Shown here in pieces: positions 23,637 through 34,530 of a stretch of 64,000 nt of DNA. Below the pieces are notes generated by a model. The model did no database searches. It was not told where the DNA came from and saw nothing but the letters and a program-made list of their open reading frames with translations. A program made the position numbers and the translations under genes. The stretch lies in the NCBI RefSeq assembly GCF_000471905.2, contig NW_006497025.1:581079-645078 (forward strand), in the 5' to 3' direction. The DNA is from Amborella trichopoda (taxonomy: Eukaryota; Streptophyta; Magnoliopsida; Amborellales; Amborellaceae). Positions within the stretch are counted from its first letter, which is position 1. The number at the start of each line of letters is the position of its first letter.

Positions 23637-24699
23637 TACTCATCAATAAAATTATTTCTTTCTCTCTCTCTCAATCTTCTCTAGGATACTTCTCTTACTC
23701 ATCAATGAAATTCTTTATTTCTCTCTCTCTCAATCTAATGTACTTTACTTTCAATTTATATTTTATCCAAAAAATAAAATTCTAAAAATTAATAAAAAAT
23801 AAATAATCTCTAGGTCTCAATTTTAATATTTTACATCATGCCTATTACTTCTATACCTAATCCAACACAATACCCAAAACTTCTTACTCTTTCAGCATGT
23901 AATCAAACACAGGTACTTAGAAGTTACTTAACATTTCAGGAGGTTATCAAACATAGAAACCCATAACTTCTTTAACATTCCAACATATTATCAAATACAG
24001 AAACCCAAAACTTCTTACAGTAACTTTTTTCTTCCCAGAAAAGAGGAACTTCTAATTGACCGTTCATAATTTAACTTCTACTTATCAAAGGGGCCCTAAA
24101 TGTTTTACATCTTTCTTAAATTCTCTCTCTCCTTCTTTTCAAATATCTCTCTTCCATTTGTTCTCCTAAAATCTCTCATCTCTCTTATTTATATCATCTA
24201 TGGTTTCCTCTCAACCGTTTCTTTCTCTCTCTCCCTCTTTCGTAAAATCTTTCTCACATTTGTTTTCCTAAAATCTCTCCCTTTCAAAGGTCTCTCTTTC
24301 AACCGTTTCTCTCTCTCTCTCTATTTTCTCTATCTTGCAGTAACTCCAAAAAATGTATAATACCCATTATTTATCTCTATCTCCCTCTATGTGATAACTC
24401 CCATCTTAAATCTCTTTTATAATATTTCTCATATTTCACTCACATCTTTCTCCTTTAATCTTTCTCAATGTTTCCCTCCTAAAATATCTTTTTAAGAAAA
24501 ATCTCTTTCATCCTCTCTCACTATAAACCCTCACGTTCGAGCCCAAAAGCCTATTACGCCCCATCTTATCCGATGAGAAAACAATGTATTAATATCTCTC
24601 TCAAGTTTATTTCCTTAGTGATCTCTCACAAGGATTTTTTAGCTTGAAAATATGTTCTTAAGAGAAAAAATAAAAGGTACGATGTCTGTCTCTATTTCT

Positions 24700-25690
24700 A
24701 TGTATTATATTTTTCAAATTATAGTATGATTTTTTTACATATAGAAAATAAGTGGTTTGATCTCTCTCTAACCTGTCAATAAAGCTCAATTAGATTGAAA
24801 AAAACTAAGGATTTGGATTCCTGAATAGTTCTAATTTGTTTATTATAAACTTGAACATAATAATAAAATAATAGTACATTTTTCAAATTGTAATATGATT
24901 TTTTTACATATAGAAAATAAATGATTTGATCTTTCTCTCTCACATGTCAATAAAGCTCAATTAGATTGAAGAAACTAAAGATTTAAATTCTTGGATATTA
25001 TAAAGTTGAACATAGTAATAAAATAGTAGTATATTTTTCAAATTGTAATATGAATTTTTACATATAGAAATAAGTGGTTTGATCTCTCTCACATAGGTCA
25101 ATAAACCTCAATTAGATTGAAAAAAAACTAAGGATTTAGATTCTTGAATAGTTGTCATTTTTTTTATTATAAACTTGAACACAGTAATAAAAGAGTAGTA
25201 TATTTTTCAAATTATAATATGATTTTTTCATATAGAAAATAAGTGGTTTGATCTCTCTCTGGTTGTGAAACTCAATTAAATTGAAGAAACTAAGGATTTA
25301 AATTCTTGAATAGTTCTAATTTTTTATTATAAACTTGAATATGGTAATGACATAGTAGTATATTTTTTAAATTGTAATATGACTTTTTTACATGAGAAAA
25401 TAAGTGGTTTGTTCTCTCTCGCAAGTCATGAAACTCAATTAGATTGAAGAAACTACAGATTTAGATTCTTTAATAGTTCTAATTTTTTTATTATAAACTT
25501 GAACATAGTAATAAAATAATAGTATACTTTCTAAATTGTAATATGATTTTTTTACATGTAGAAAATAAGTGGTTTGATCTCTCTCTCACAGGTCGTGAAA
25601 CTCAATAAGATTGAAAAAACTACAGATTTAGATTCTTGAATAGTTTTAATTTTTTATTATAAACTTGAACATAGTAATAAAATAATACTT
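24700..25690. repeat. Tandem array, six units of about 165 bp
   Basis: Each unit starts like GTATATTTTTCAAATTGTAA, continues with AGAAAATAAGTGGTTTGATC, CTCAATTAGATTGAA and GGATTTAGATTCTTGAATAG, and ends TATAAACTTGAACATAGTAA. Unit starts lie near 24706, 24874, 25029, 25198, 25358 and 25522. Copy 1 of repeat X has only two units. Confidence 0.85.
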
Positions 25691-25869
25691 ATTATTACTT
25701 ATTATTAATAATATTATTTTATTTTTACTATTTTTATTTTGATTACCTATAAGATATTTATTCATGCTATTGTCTCTTCTAGCTTTCTTTTGCTATTTTC
25801 TAGTTGTATTATGTCTCTGGGATGAAATAATATTTTAATTTTATTTTATAAATTAATTTTATCATATAA

Positions 25870-26160
25870 GACAAAGCCCATGGATCTTTAATGCTAATGG
25901 AAAAAAAACAAAAAATTCGTTCTTGATTCTTAAGTTAGATTATATCAATTTTGTTTCTATCTCAATTTCACCCTTTATACTTGCTTTCTCTAGCTATTTT
26001 CTAGGTGCATTATTGCCTCTTTTGAACTCTTTATTAAGAAACAAAATTAAAAGAAAATTTTGAGATAGAAACCAAATTGATTTATCATTTGACATAAGAA
26101 TCCAAAAGAAAAATAATCATTTTTCTTTAGTATTCAAGATCAATGGGCGTTACCTTAGAA
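25870..26160. repeat. Inverted repeat inside repeat X
   Basis: The arm at about 25873-25972 (AAGCCCATGGATCTTTAATG..GATTCTTAAG..TTTGTTTCTATCTC) recurs inverted at about 26055-26155, with a loop of roughly 80 bp; weaker AT-rich pairing extends outward to about 25700 and 26290. Confidence 0.7.
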
Positions 26161-27472
26161 GATAAAAATAAACTGATAATAATAATTTAGTTTTTTTATT
26201 ATTATTGCATTTAAAAAATAATAATACTAATAATGTTATTAATATTACTAATATAAATAAAATAAAATAATAATTTTGTTTCTATCTCAAGTTTTGGCTT
26301 TACGTATTTTAATTATAATTTTTATGACTATTTTAATATTACATTAGTTTTTTAATGACAATACTATATGTTTTTAATGTGATTCAGTATATATAAAATT
26401 TGATTTTTTATTTTTTTGAGATACTTGAATATCCTTTTCTTTTTTTTTTTTAATTATGAATTTTGAATTATTAAAAATCATTTATAACTGATATGTTGTG
26501 ATCCCATCTCCTCTAACTTTTTCTTACTATTTTTCATTTGTTCTAGGTCCCTCTTGATTCTTCTATATAAAATATTATTAAAAATATTTTGGTCGCATTT
26601 AGTCTTTTTTTTATGAAAAATAGTATATCTGAATTATTTCTTCTGTTCATGATTTTTAAATAAATTTTACACTTCTTAAGTTAATGCAGTAGAAAAAACA
26701 AGACCTATTGAAAATGCACCCCCATGAATAAGCATGCATTTTTTATTAAGCGTAATTTATCTCTCTCACATTCAAGTTATTATTGCTCATGAGCAACAAA
26801 AAGCCCTCAACCCAATAAAAAATATACATATTTTTATTTATGATAATTTATCTCTCTCACTCAAGTTATTATTTCCCATGTCCATTTTTGAGGAGTAACA
26901 TGTGGGTTAAAGAAAAAAAAAAAACGTTAATCTCACCTCTCACCCCTAAATCTTTCCCTTACTCATTCTTTTTTTATCTCTCTTTTCTTTAAATCTCTCT
27001 CCCCTATCTTATTCTTGAAATGAGGTATTGATCAATATATATAAATTCTTATCACTCTTTTGTATATAATAAAGTTAATGCTTCTTGAGTATGTCGTAAT
27101 GAACTAATAATATTAGATATAGACAGTAATATGATATAATGTCTTAAACTAATTCATTGGATATTTGCATGAGTAAGACCCAGCATAAATTTATATATTA
27201 GTTTTACTTATATAATTTAAATTATTTTATTAAATGGATTTTATTATTTTAATTGTTTGTCAATTGACTTTGTATTAATTAATAATATATTAAAAATAAT
27301 ATTTACAATCACATTTATTATTAATTAATATTAAATTCTCTCTCTAAGACCATGTTTTATTGAAATTTGTCAATGATAAATATATTTCAATGATTAATAT
27401 TAAATACATTTGGACAGTTTAGTTTCCATTGTTTTTAGATGGAATACCTACTTGCATCCATCTTTAATATAA

Positions 27473-27842
27473 GGAAAAAGTTTATATAAAGATGCTACCT
27501 TATAATGTAGAGCTACATCGAAAAAGGTTGTTTTAATGTTGTTTGATTGATCATCTCGACATCGAGATCTATGACTATGAAAAATAAAAATATTTTAAAG
27601 TCTCAGAAATAGTGTATTTTGCAACATATTATCTACGCCGTCCATTTTCAAGATTTTCATATGTTTATAGATCTACTTGATTTTAACCATTTTTGAAATT
27701 TTCAATTTTTATAATTAGATATAAAAATAGATTTTAAGATAATCCTAAGAGCATTTTACATCAAAATTATATACCATGATAAAATTTGATGGTACACCTT
27801 ACCTCTACACCTACGGATGCATCTGTATGCCAACTGTACCCT
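27473..27842. mobile_element. Foldback MITE, family II, copy b
   Basis: Starts GGAAAAAGTTTATATAAAG and carries the family marks GATCATCTCGACATC, ACGCCGTCCATTTTCAAG and AGATTTTAAGATAATCC. It is bounded by TAATATAA at 27465-27472 and 27843-27850, an 8-bp duplication. Confidence 0.75.
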
Positions 27843-27850
27843 TAATATAA

Positions 27851-28368
27851 AGGGCACGCTTTATATGCTTCCCCTACAGCATAGATGTTCTATCATCCCC
27901 CTTATCCGTCCGTCCATTATGAATGGAGGGCTACGATTGCCCCAATCACAATGTCATATCTCCACACTATTTTATTTTTAATTGTTTTTTTATAAACTAT
28001 TTTTACACCAAATTTTGGATGTCCATTCCTCTATTAAACTCGCACTAGCGAAAAATTAAAAAAAAAATATTTTCATAAAGATAAAATGAGCAAAATACCC
28101 CTGAAAGTTTCAAGGGGTATTTTGGTCACTATATGTTATCGAAAATTTATTTTTAATATTTTTTATAGGTGCGCCCCAATGAGAAAATGACACATACCAA
28201 ATTTCATATTCATTCAATTTGTATAAAAATAAAAATAAAAAAAACATACTTTAAGATGTCGGATCTAAGATCAAAGGGTGAGTGACTCTTTTGATCAAAA
28301 TTGGACAGCTAGATGGTAGGGGCATGATAGAACTTCTGTGCTGTACAGAAAGCATATAAACCTTTCTC
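27851..28368. mobile_element. Foldback MITE, family I, copy D (complete)
   Basis: Left end AGGGCACGCTTTATATGCTT and inverse right end GAGAAAGGTTTATATGCTTT; the repeat continues with TACAGCATAGATGTTCTATC against TACAGCACAGAAGTTCTATC. The duplication TAATATAA lies at 27843-27850 and 28369-28376. The core GCAAAATACCCCTGAAA-GTTTCAAGGGGTATTTTGG is itself palindromic, so the 518-bp element can fold end to end. Confidence 0.85.
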
Positions 28369-28434
28369 TAATATAAATACTTTATATGTTTTGAACATGT
28401 AGAAATGCGATACAACCCCCATGAAACAATTTTC

Positions 28435-29557
28435 CCAAAAAAATGAAAATGAAAATTTCTTCTTTTGAAAAGTAATCATCGTGTAGTTCTTACGTGGCTG
28501 CCAAATTTCAGACTAAAATAATCTTTACACGAAGGAGTATACGCATAATATGCTCCTTCAGAAGCATAACGCACGTACTCATATGTAAAAGTAGGCATGC
28601 ACGATCCACGTGGACGTCACGCTGACACCCCTGTGCCTCTCTCTCTAACTCTGTGTCCCCAGTCTTTTTTTATATATAAGGGGGAGCTGACACGTGCTCA
28701 TCAGATGGCCACTGCTGAGCCTCGTCTCGCACGTGCAATTACTCTGCGGGGACAGAGTCAGGATTTGAGTGCAAGGAAAATCTGGAAATGGTTTAAAGAT
28801 ATTGTGCTCCTACGAGAGTATGTTGTACAACTGCACTTTTGAGTTTAATTCTCCTGTTCTATTTTTTTTCGAAAAATAGTTTGATAGGGCTACAGGGGTA
28901 TCAAAATAACTAAAGCCTCACCTTATAACTCATCACAAATTACAATAATCTTTGAGGTCCCCAAAATTTGGGACGACCGATGACCAGAGTAATCCGCCCA
29001 AATATTTTGGTCTTTACTAATACGATAAAGTAAAGCCTCATTTCAAAAATCTCTACTATGGTTCTAAAATCAATTTTTAAGTAAAGCCTCATTTCAAAAA
29101 TCTCTATGATGGTTCTAAAATAAGACAAATTATGCAGATCCATAAAGAATTAAATTTTAGGGTAAAATGGATATTTTAAATAATATGTTATAATATACAC
29201 TATTTTTACGGTTTAAAATCTTTTTTTTTTTTACAATCAAGATAATTGCGGGCGAGATGATTGACTTGAAAGTTTTTTTACATCAATTTTTTATGAGAAT
29301 TTTAATAGGGCTGCATCCTCGTAAAAACATCTTCCTTACTAATATAGACATGCAATATATCCACGATTAGAAAATATTGATTATCAAAAGTGACTTTGAA
29401 ATTTGACGATAAGGAGATTCATGCCGTCCTTTTTGACTAAGCTGCTTTAATTTTATTAATTCAAATAATGAGCAAATACATTATCCTTATAGGAACAAGA
29501 CTCATGAACCTCTCATTATGCTCAACGACTCTATTCGTTTTTTTTTTTTTGTGCATT
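28435..29557. other. Intergenic; decayed foldback and short tandem duplication
   Basis: 28441-28680 resembles 19800-19920 (TTTCTTCTTTTGAAAA..AATCAT, GACGTCACGC/GGCGTCACAT), extending similarity beyond family IV. A hairpin GAAGGAGTATACGCATAATATGCTCCTTC lies near 28532-28560. A decayed family II-like unit starting GTTTGATAGGGCTACAG spans about 28880-29310 and includes a 51-bp direct duplication (TAAAGCCTCATTTCAAAAAT at 29031 and 29082). No gene was recognised. Confidence 0.4.
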
Positions 29558-29768
29558 TGAGAATACTGCGAGGCCATTTGTTACATATATGTTACAATTA
29601 TTCGTAACCATTAAATGTCAAATTGGATAACTTCGAATGCGTTATAAACTTCAAACTTTTTTTTTTTGAACTTAGAGTCTAGTCAATGACACTCTCATAA
29701 CTATCCGATTTAAAATCTAACAGACAAAAGTGATTAAGATCTTTTTGTACTAAAAATAAATGGTCTGC
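29558..29768. mobile_element. Family III foldback, decayed copy c
   Basis: Keeps GAGGCCATTTGTTACA at the left, TAACCATTAAATGTCAAATT, and ACTAAAAATAAATGGTCT at the right, in family III order. Confidence 0.45.
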
Positions 29769-30295
29769 AAATACTTTTGGTTAAGTTTTAAAGAATCTCT
29801 ACTCAGTTGTACACCATCTGATGCTATTATAGGAGTCACCTACAAAAATTACAAAACTAACAAGCTTTTTTGTCTCAAATATTATCATTTCACGTACGCT
29901 TACCCATACAATTCTTGTTTTCCTCTTTTTCTTTTCTTTCATTCTTCTTTATTTATTTATTTATTTATTTATTGTCCTTTTCCTGGAGTGCTTGATTGCC
30001 CTTACCATCCTTTGTTGACATTAGAGGGCCTGGAGGCACTCCGACATTAGAGGGACCATGTGTTGGAGATTTTGTATAAACAATTTACAAAGTAATAAGC
30101 ACCATTCAATCTTTCTATCCTTTGGTCTTGGTTGTATGTCAATGTTTTAAAACCCGGCAATTTCCAAAATATTTCTCGTAAACCTTTTATATGCTTTCTA
30201 TGCAAATATGAAGTCAAAGTCAGAATTTTCCCTTTTCTATGAGGGGAAAAGGAGTGACTTCCCTAGTTCTTATACACACACGATTGACATGAACA

Positions 30296-30574
30296 CGGTT
30301 TCTATGCGGCCAGCCCACATATTGTAGAAATGTAGGTTTGGCAATAAATATACTTTTCAAATATAATTTGATCTTAATTTTTAGAGAATATATAATCTTT
30401 AACATGGAGATCATGAATATGAAAAAAAAAAATTTGAAAATTAGAAATAATAATTATATTAATACAATATTTAGAGCGTTAGTTACACTTGTTTTTAGAT
30501 GAATCACGTATTTGCATCTATCTTTTAGACCGCATATTGTAGAAAGACGATTCGACCCGCATGAAACAATTTTC
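30296..30574. mobile_element. Family IV TIR element, copy at 30.3 kb
   Basis: Left CGGTTTCTATGCGGCCAGCC..ATATTGTAGAAATG; right GGACCGCATATTGTAG-like segment then GACCCGCATGAAACAATTTTC, whose inverse resembles the left end. Internal ATATAATCTTTAACATGGAG is shared with the copies at 31168, 40007 and 19135. Confidence 0.65.
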
Positions 30575-30828
30575 TTTTTGACATATTCATTTAGTCATGG
30601 GGAACCCGTCGCATTCTACTTTCTCAAGTTTCATTGTTTCTACCGATTCTCTAAACGTTATTTCCAATCTTTATAGTTCTTCTCAGTGCTTGGCTAACAA
30701 ATGATTCAAATGATGTATTCAAATTGTATACCCATAAATACAAAAAGGGAAATTCATCAAAATATACATAATGTATTAACTCCTCATTAACTATTTAGTT
30801 TTTTATACATATGTTTTAGTTTAGGAAA

Positions 30829-31043
30829 GGTATATAATGAGACCATTTACTTTTGGTACAAGGTAGTGTCTTGACTATTGGATGCGAAATTGGGTCGTTC
30901 TATTTATTTCAATAATTCAACTCAAAGTTCAAAAGAAATTTTATTGAACTTTGTAACACACCAAGCCATTAGATTTCACATTAGATGGTTATAAGTAAGT
31001 GTGACTTTCTTGTACCAAAGGTATATACTCTAATTATATACAA
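30829..31043. mobile_element. Foldback MITE, family III, copy d
   Basis: Best preserved copy: left ATATAATGAGACCATTTACT..TTGGTACAAGG and right CTTGTACCAAAGGTATATAC..ATTATATAC are inverted repeats. The centre has CAACTCAAAGTTCAAAAG and TTAGATTTCACATTAGATGG. Confidence 0.75.
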
Positions 31044-31167
31044 TCCTTTTAGTTTAATTTCCAAATGCCAATCAAAATACACGTGAATAGTAGAAAAAAA
31101 TGTTGAATGCTCAGTAGCACTCTTTTTTAGCATCGTCAAATAACACTCTTTTCTATTGGACGAGGTT

Positions 31168-31459
31168 AGCATGTGGCCAACCTGCATGATGTAGAAATGT
31201 GCGCTTGGCAATAAATATATTTTTAAAGTATAATTTGATCCTAATTTTTAGAAAATATATAATCTTTAATATGGAGATCATGAATAAAAAAGAAACAAAT
31301 GTAAACTATAAATAAAAATTATATTAAGAAAACATTTGGATCGTTACTTACAATTGTTTTGAGATGGACCACATGTCTGCATTCATCTTTAAGATGGATG
31401 CTTTATACCTTTGGACCGCATATTGTAGAAATATGGTCTAGCCTGCATGAAACCATTAT
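31168..31459. mobile_element. Family IV TIR element, copy at 31.2 kb
   Basis: TGGCCAACCTGCATGATGTA at the left and GGACCGCATATTGTAGAAAT then AGCCTGCATGAAACCATT at the right; internal TATAATCTTTAATATGGAG. Confidence 0.65.
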
Positions 31460-31584
31460 TCATTTCTATTTACCTAGTTTTACGTCTAAGAGCCGATTAC
31501 AAGCTACTTAATGCTTATGCTCATATTCATGCTTTCGCGGGAGTACGAAATCTTTTTGCTTATACTTCTACATACATTGATTAA

Positions 31585-32300
31585 AGGAAAATTGTTTGAT
31601 AGGGCTGCAACCGTATCAAAATAAGTAGATCTACACCCCATACGTAACTCATCGAAAATTGCAATTCAAGCATTGGAAAAACCATTACATCGATCATCTT
31701 GGCTTGAACATTATGGTTATGAAAAAAAATTTAGGATTTCAAGCTCTAAAAATAGAGTGTAACATAACAAATTATCTAAACTATCCATTTCGCCCTAAAA
31801 ATAAGTGTTCAATGATCTACAAGATCTTTACCATTTTTAAAGTTTCAAATTTCATTGTTGATGTTGGAAATTAATTTTAGAATCATCATGTAAATTTTCA
31901 TGGCCGAAAGTGCTTTCCGAATAAGGATTTGAGGTGAGACTATATTATGTTTTCATAAAACCTTGGCCTTATAGAAACCTCATCCTTGATTAAACTCGCA
32001 CTCCGCGTAAACTCCTCATAATGGCTAAATTTTTGTAGGAAAACATAAAATAAAAATTACAAATCAGATTCTCTCGGCCAATAGGGGGGTAATGGGCCTA
32101 TCTTGGCCAATAGAAGTGACAATGGGCCAGGTGGACCAACTCGTCCTAAAAAAACTAGGGTATGAGCCACATAATGTGGCTTGAGGGCCCAGCCAATGCC
32201 AGCCAATCACGGGTCCGCATGTAGGGCCAGGCGGGCCGAAGCCGGCCCTATGGGGAGGTGCGGTTTGGTGCCGGGCTGGCCCGGGCCAGCCCTAGTAGTC
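31585..32300. other. Decayed family II unit followed by a GC-rich transposon-like tract
   Basis: 31590-31970 starts GTTTGATAGGGCTGCAA, as at 28880, and carries CATCTTGGC..AACATTATGG and CTATCCATTTCG in family II order. From 32090 to 32300 repeated GGGCC words (CAATGGGCCAGG, GGGCTGGCCCGGGCCAGCCC) resemble hAT-type subterminal repeats; ends were not fixed. Confidence 0.4.
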
Positions 32301-32503
32301 AAAGACAGAGTAATCACTCTTAAACTTTTGGACGACCCAGATATCTTTATTCTGATAAGGTGTTAATTTGAACCGTTGATTGGGCATTAGAGATGCCGAG
32401 CCAAGGCCAATAGAGCCGAGCCGAGAAAAGTAGCCGAAACTTTCAACGGTCTTCTTTTTTTACCCGTCAAAAAGAAGGGGGGGGGGTGTGCCCTTGTGTG
32501 GGG

Positions 32504-32509
32504 CACGTG
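32504..32509. promoter_or_regulatory. G-box CACGTG upstream of the BES1-like gene
   Basis: A palindromic CACGTG in the context GGCACGTGC lies about 1.8 kb before the start codon. BES1/BZR1 and bHLH/PIF proteins are known to bind G-boxes, so autoregulation is possible but not shown. Confidence 0.35.
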
Positions 32510-33021
32510 CTTTTTGCCCCTTTGGGTTTTGTGGTCCCCAATCCCTTTCTATTTTTTCTCTTTTTTGCCTTTTCTAACGAAAAAAACTAATGCCTCCAAT
32601 CTTTTATCAAATGACAATAAAGGAGCCCCTTATATGACGGGAATGCCCTCCCGTTGCCTTATGACCAAATCTTCGCTCGGGTAAAGAATACAAGGATTAG
32701 TTGTGATATTGTTTGCAACATTGGGGACTTTTTCATTGCTAAAGTGATTTGTCCGGGAAGGGTAATTTTGTCAAAATAATTAGCAGCTCAGGAGTGAGTC
32801 CCCGAGGTTTCACCCACCTCGATACACGCGCAGCGGTGGATTCCTGGCTGGGGGCATAACCTGTAATTTCTGTAAACAATCAGTGGTAATTTAGGAATTT
32901 CTGCCAGGTTATGTCCTCCGTTACAAAAAAAAACCCCAGGGTCTTTCTGACGCCTGGTTTTGATGTCTCGAGGTTTATGCAGTGTGTAATCTTCCGGTTT
33001 TTCAATACCGGAAGTGGTTTT

Positions 33022-34314
33022 CCGACTCCTTCTGACCTCTCTCCCTCTCCCTCTAAATCCCCCCCTAAATCCCTTTATCTCCCTAAATCCCTTTCTCTCT
33101 CTAAACGAGAGTGGTCTCTGGTTTATTGAGCTCTTGTCGAGAGTGGTCCGATAGCCAGAAGTCAAATGCTCCTGGTTTTAGAATTGTTTTGGATTTTAAG
33201 CGTATGAATCGTTTTGGAAACTTGGATCCAAGTCTCGGAGATATTTTAATGGTAATGGCAGGGAGGTTTTAGGGTTTCCAGAGCTGGTAAGTGTGGGAAA
33301 TAGCGGGTTTCTGAGCCTTTTGCTATTTCTTCTATTTGGAAGAGCTTTGACAGTGCAAATGCTTGATGATCCGATCATTGCTAAAGAATTCTACTGGAGT
33401 TTGTGATGGCTTGATCCTGTTCTCGTGATTAAGCGATTTCAGCTGAGGAAAGTGGTTTTTAGTGAAAAGCGGTTTTACGTGGTGTTTTGGGTGGTTTTAG
33501 CCTGGTAAAAGCGGTTTTCTAGGGATTCCCTGGGGTTTCATGTGTGGAAACGTTGATTTTAAGGGTCGAAAGAGCTAGCGAAAAGAAAAAAAGGGAAAAG
33601 GTGCTTTGGAAGAGAGTGCATATCTGTTTAGATTGGTCCGTTTGGGTTAGGGTTTTCAGAAGCAGCTTCTTTTGGGATTTTCTAGAGTTTTCTGACTGCT
33701 TTACGACCAGATCAAAAGCACCTGGTTTTTGGTGGCGAACTAGCTTTATCATTGGTATTACATTTGCGTTACTGAGGTTTTGGTTTATCAGGCATGTGGT
33801 ATCGTGATCTAGACTTACTTTTGATTCAGGGGGTTCAATAAGGGAGGAACTGAATTGGCTTTCAGTTATTTGAGAGAGATTATTTTTCCTCTTTTGTTTG
33901 GAAGATTACAGTTGTTTCGGATGGGACTATGACTTATCTGGTTTTAAACACTTGCGAGTTTTTAAGTCAGAAGGTATTGCAGTTGATCTCAATGTCTTGT
34001 TGAAACCCTTGAAGCGCAATAGGTTTCGAACTGGGGTTTTCCTTATGTGCATTTGAGATCAGGACTTGGAGCATTTGGGATCCAGGTTTGATTGATTATT
34101 TTGTTGGGTTTTCATAACAGCGTTGCTCTTGACTGGAGTTGGGGTTGCTTGAGGTTTAAAAGGATTGGAAATAGGGTTTCCCTTTTTGATCTCTGTTTCT
34201 AGAAGGAGCCAAATTAGGGCTCTCTGTCTTCTGCAGTGGTGAGAAGAAGATAATTGAAACTGGAAGGGACTGACTTTGTGAACCCCATTGGTGTTTTCTT
34301 AAGTTGTAAGCATC
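33022..34314 (+). promoter_or_regulatory. Probable promoter/5' leader of the BES1-like gene
   Basis: A CT-rich patch at 33039-33112 (repeats of CTCTCCCTCTAAATCC type) resembles the pyrimidine patch near plant transcription starts. A good acceptor-like tract TCTCTGTCTTCTGCAG ends at 34236, 79 bp before the start codon, so an intron in the leader is possible. The start site cannot be fixed from sequence alone. Confidence 0.4.
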
Positions 34315-34530
34315 ATGACTTCTGGTACGAGGTTGCCTACTTGGAAGGAAAGAGAGAACAACAAGAGAAGGGAACGAAGGAGAAGAGCGATAGCTGCAAA
34401 GATATATGCGGGGCTTCGAATGTATGGAAACTACAAGCTTCCCAAACACTGCGACAACAATGAGGTATTGAAAGCCCTATGTGCTGAAGCAGGGTGGACT
34501 GTTGAAGAAGATGGAACTACATATAGAAAG
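34315..34530 (+). CDS. BEH4: BES1-like gene, coding exon 1
   Basis: 72 codons from ATG at 34315 ([10 protein letters not shown], the family's standard start) to GGAACTACATATAGAAAG, followed by the GTATGA donor at 34531. It encodes most of the DNA-binding region. Confidence 0.93.

Larger units (their letters stand above)
24108..26825. repeat. Pyrimidine-rich long repeat X, copy 2
   Basis: Direct copy of 20296-22570 with the same order of parts: CT-rich leader, the CCAAAAGCCTATTACGCCCC block (about 24543), a 165-bp tandem array, a hairpin region and the 3' end CAACAAAAAGCCCTCAACCC (about 26796-26815). It is full-length here and serves as the reference for the gapped copy. No coding capacity or known family was recognised. 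Confidence 0.65.
27400..28434. mobile_element. Family IV element split by two later insertions
   Basis: Left piece 27400-27464 (ATTTGGACAGTTTAG, TTTCCATTGTTTTTAGATGG, CTTGCATCCATC) and right piece 28377-28434 (TGTAGAAATGCG, CCCCCATGAAACAATTTTCC) together match the family IV copies at 30296, 31168 and 40007. The 27473-28368 interval between them is two other elements. Confidence 0.6.

Noticed and set aside
24700-25690. CRISPR array
   Set aside because: Units are about 165 bp, contiguous and without spacers, in a plant nuclear context.
32788-33165. 125-codon minus-strand open frame near the BES1-like promoter
   Set aside because: Lies antisense over the CT-rich leader region, is rich in Arg from the GA-rich complement, and has no recognisable domain.
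34254-34463. Upstream open frame overlapping the BES1-like start
   Set aside because: It begins at TTG rather than ATG, so there is no support for translation.
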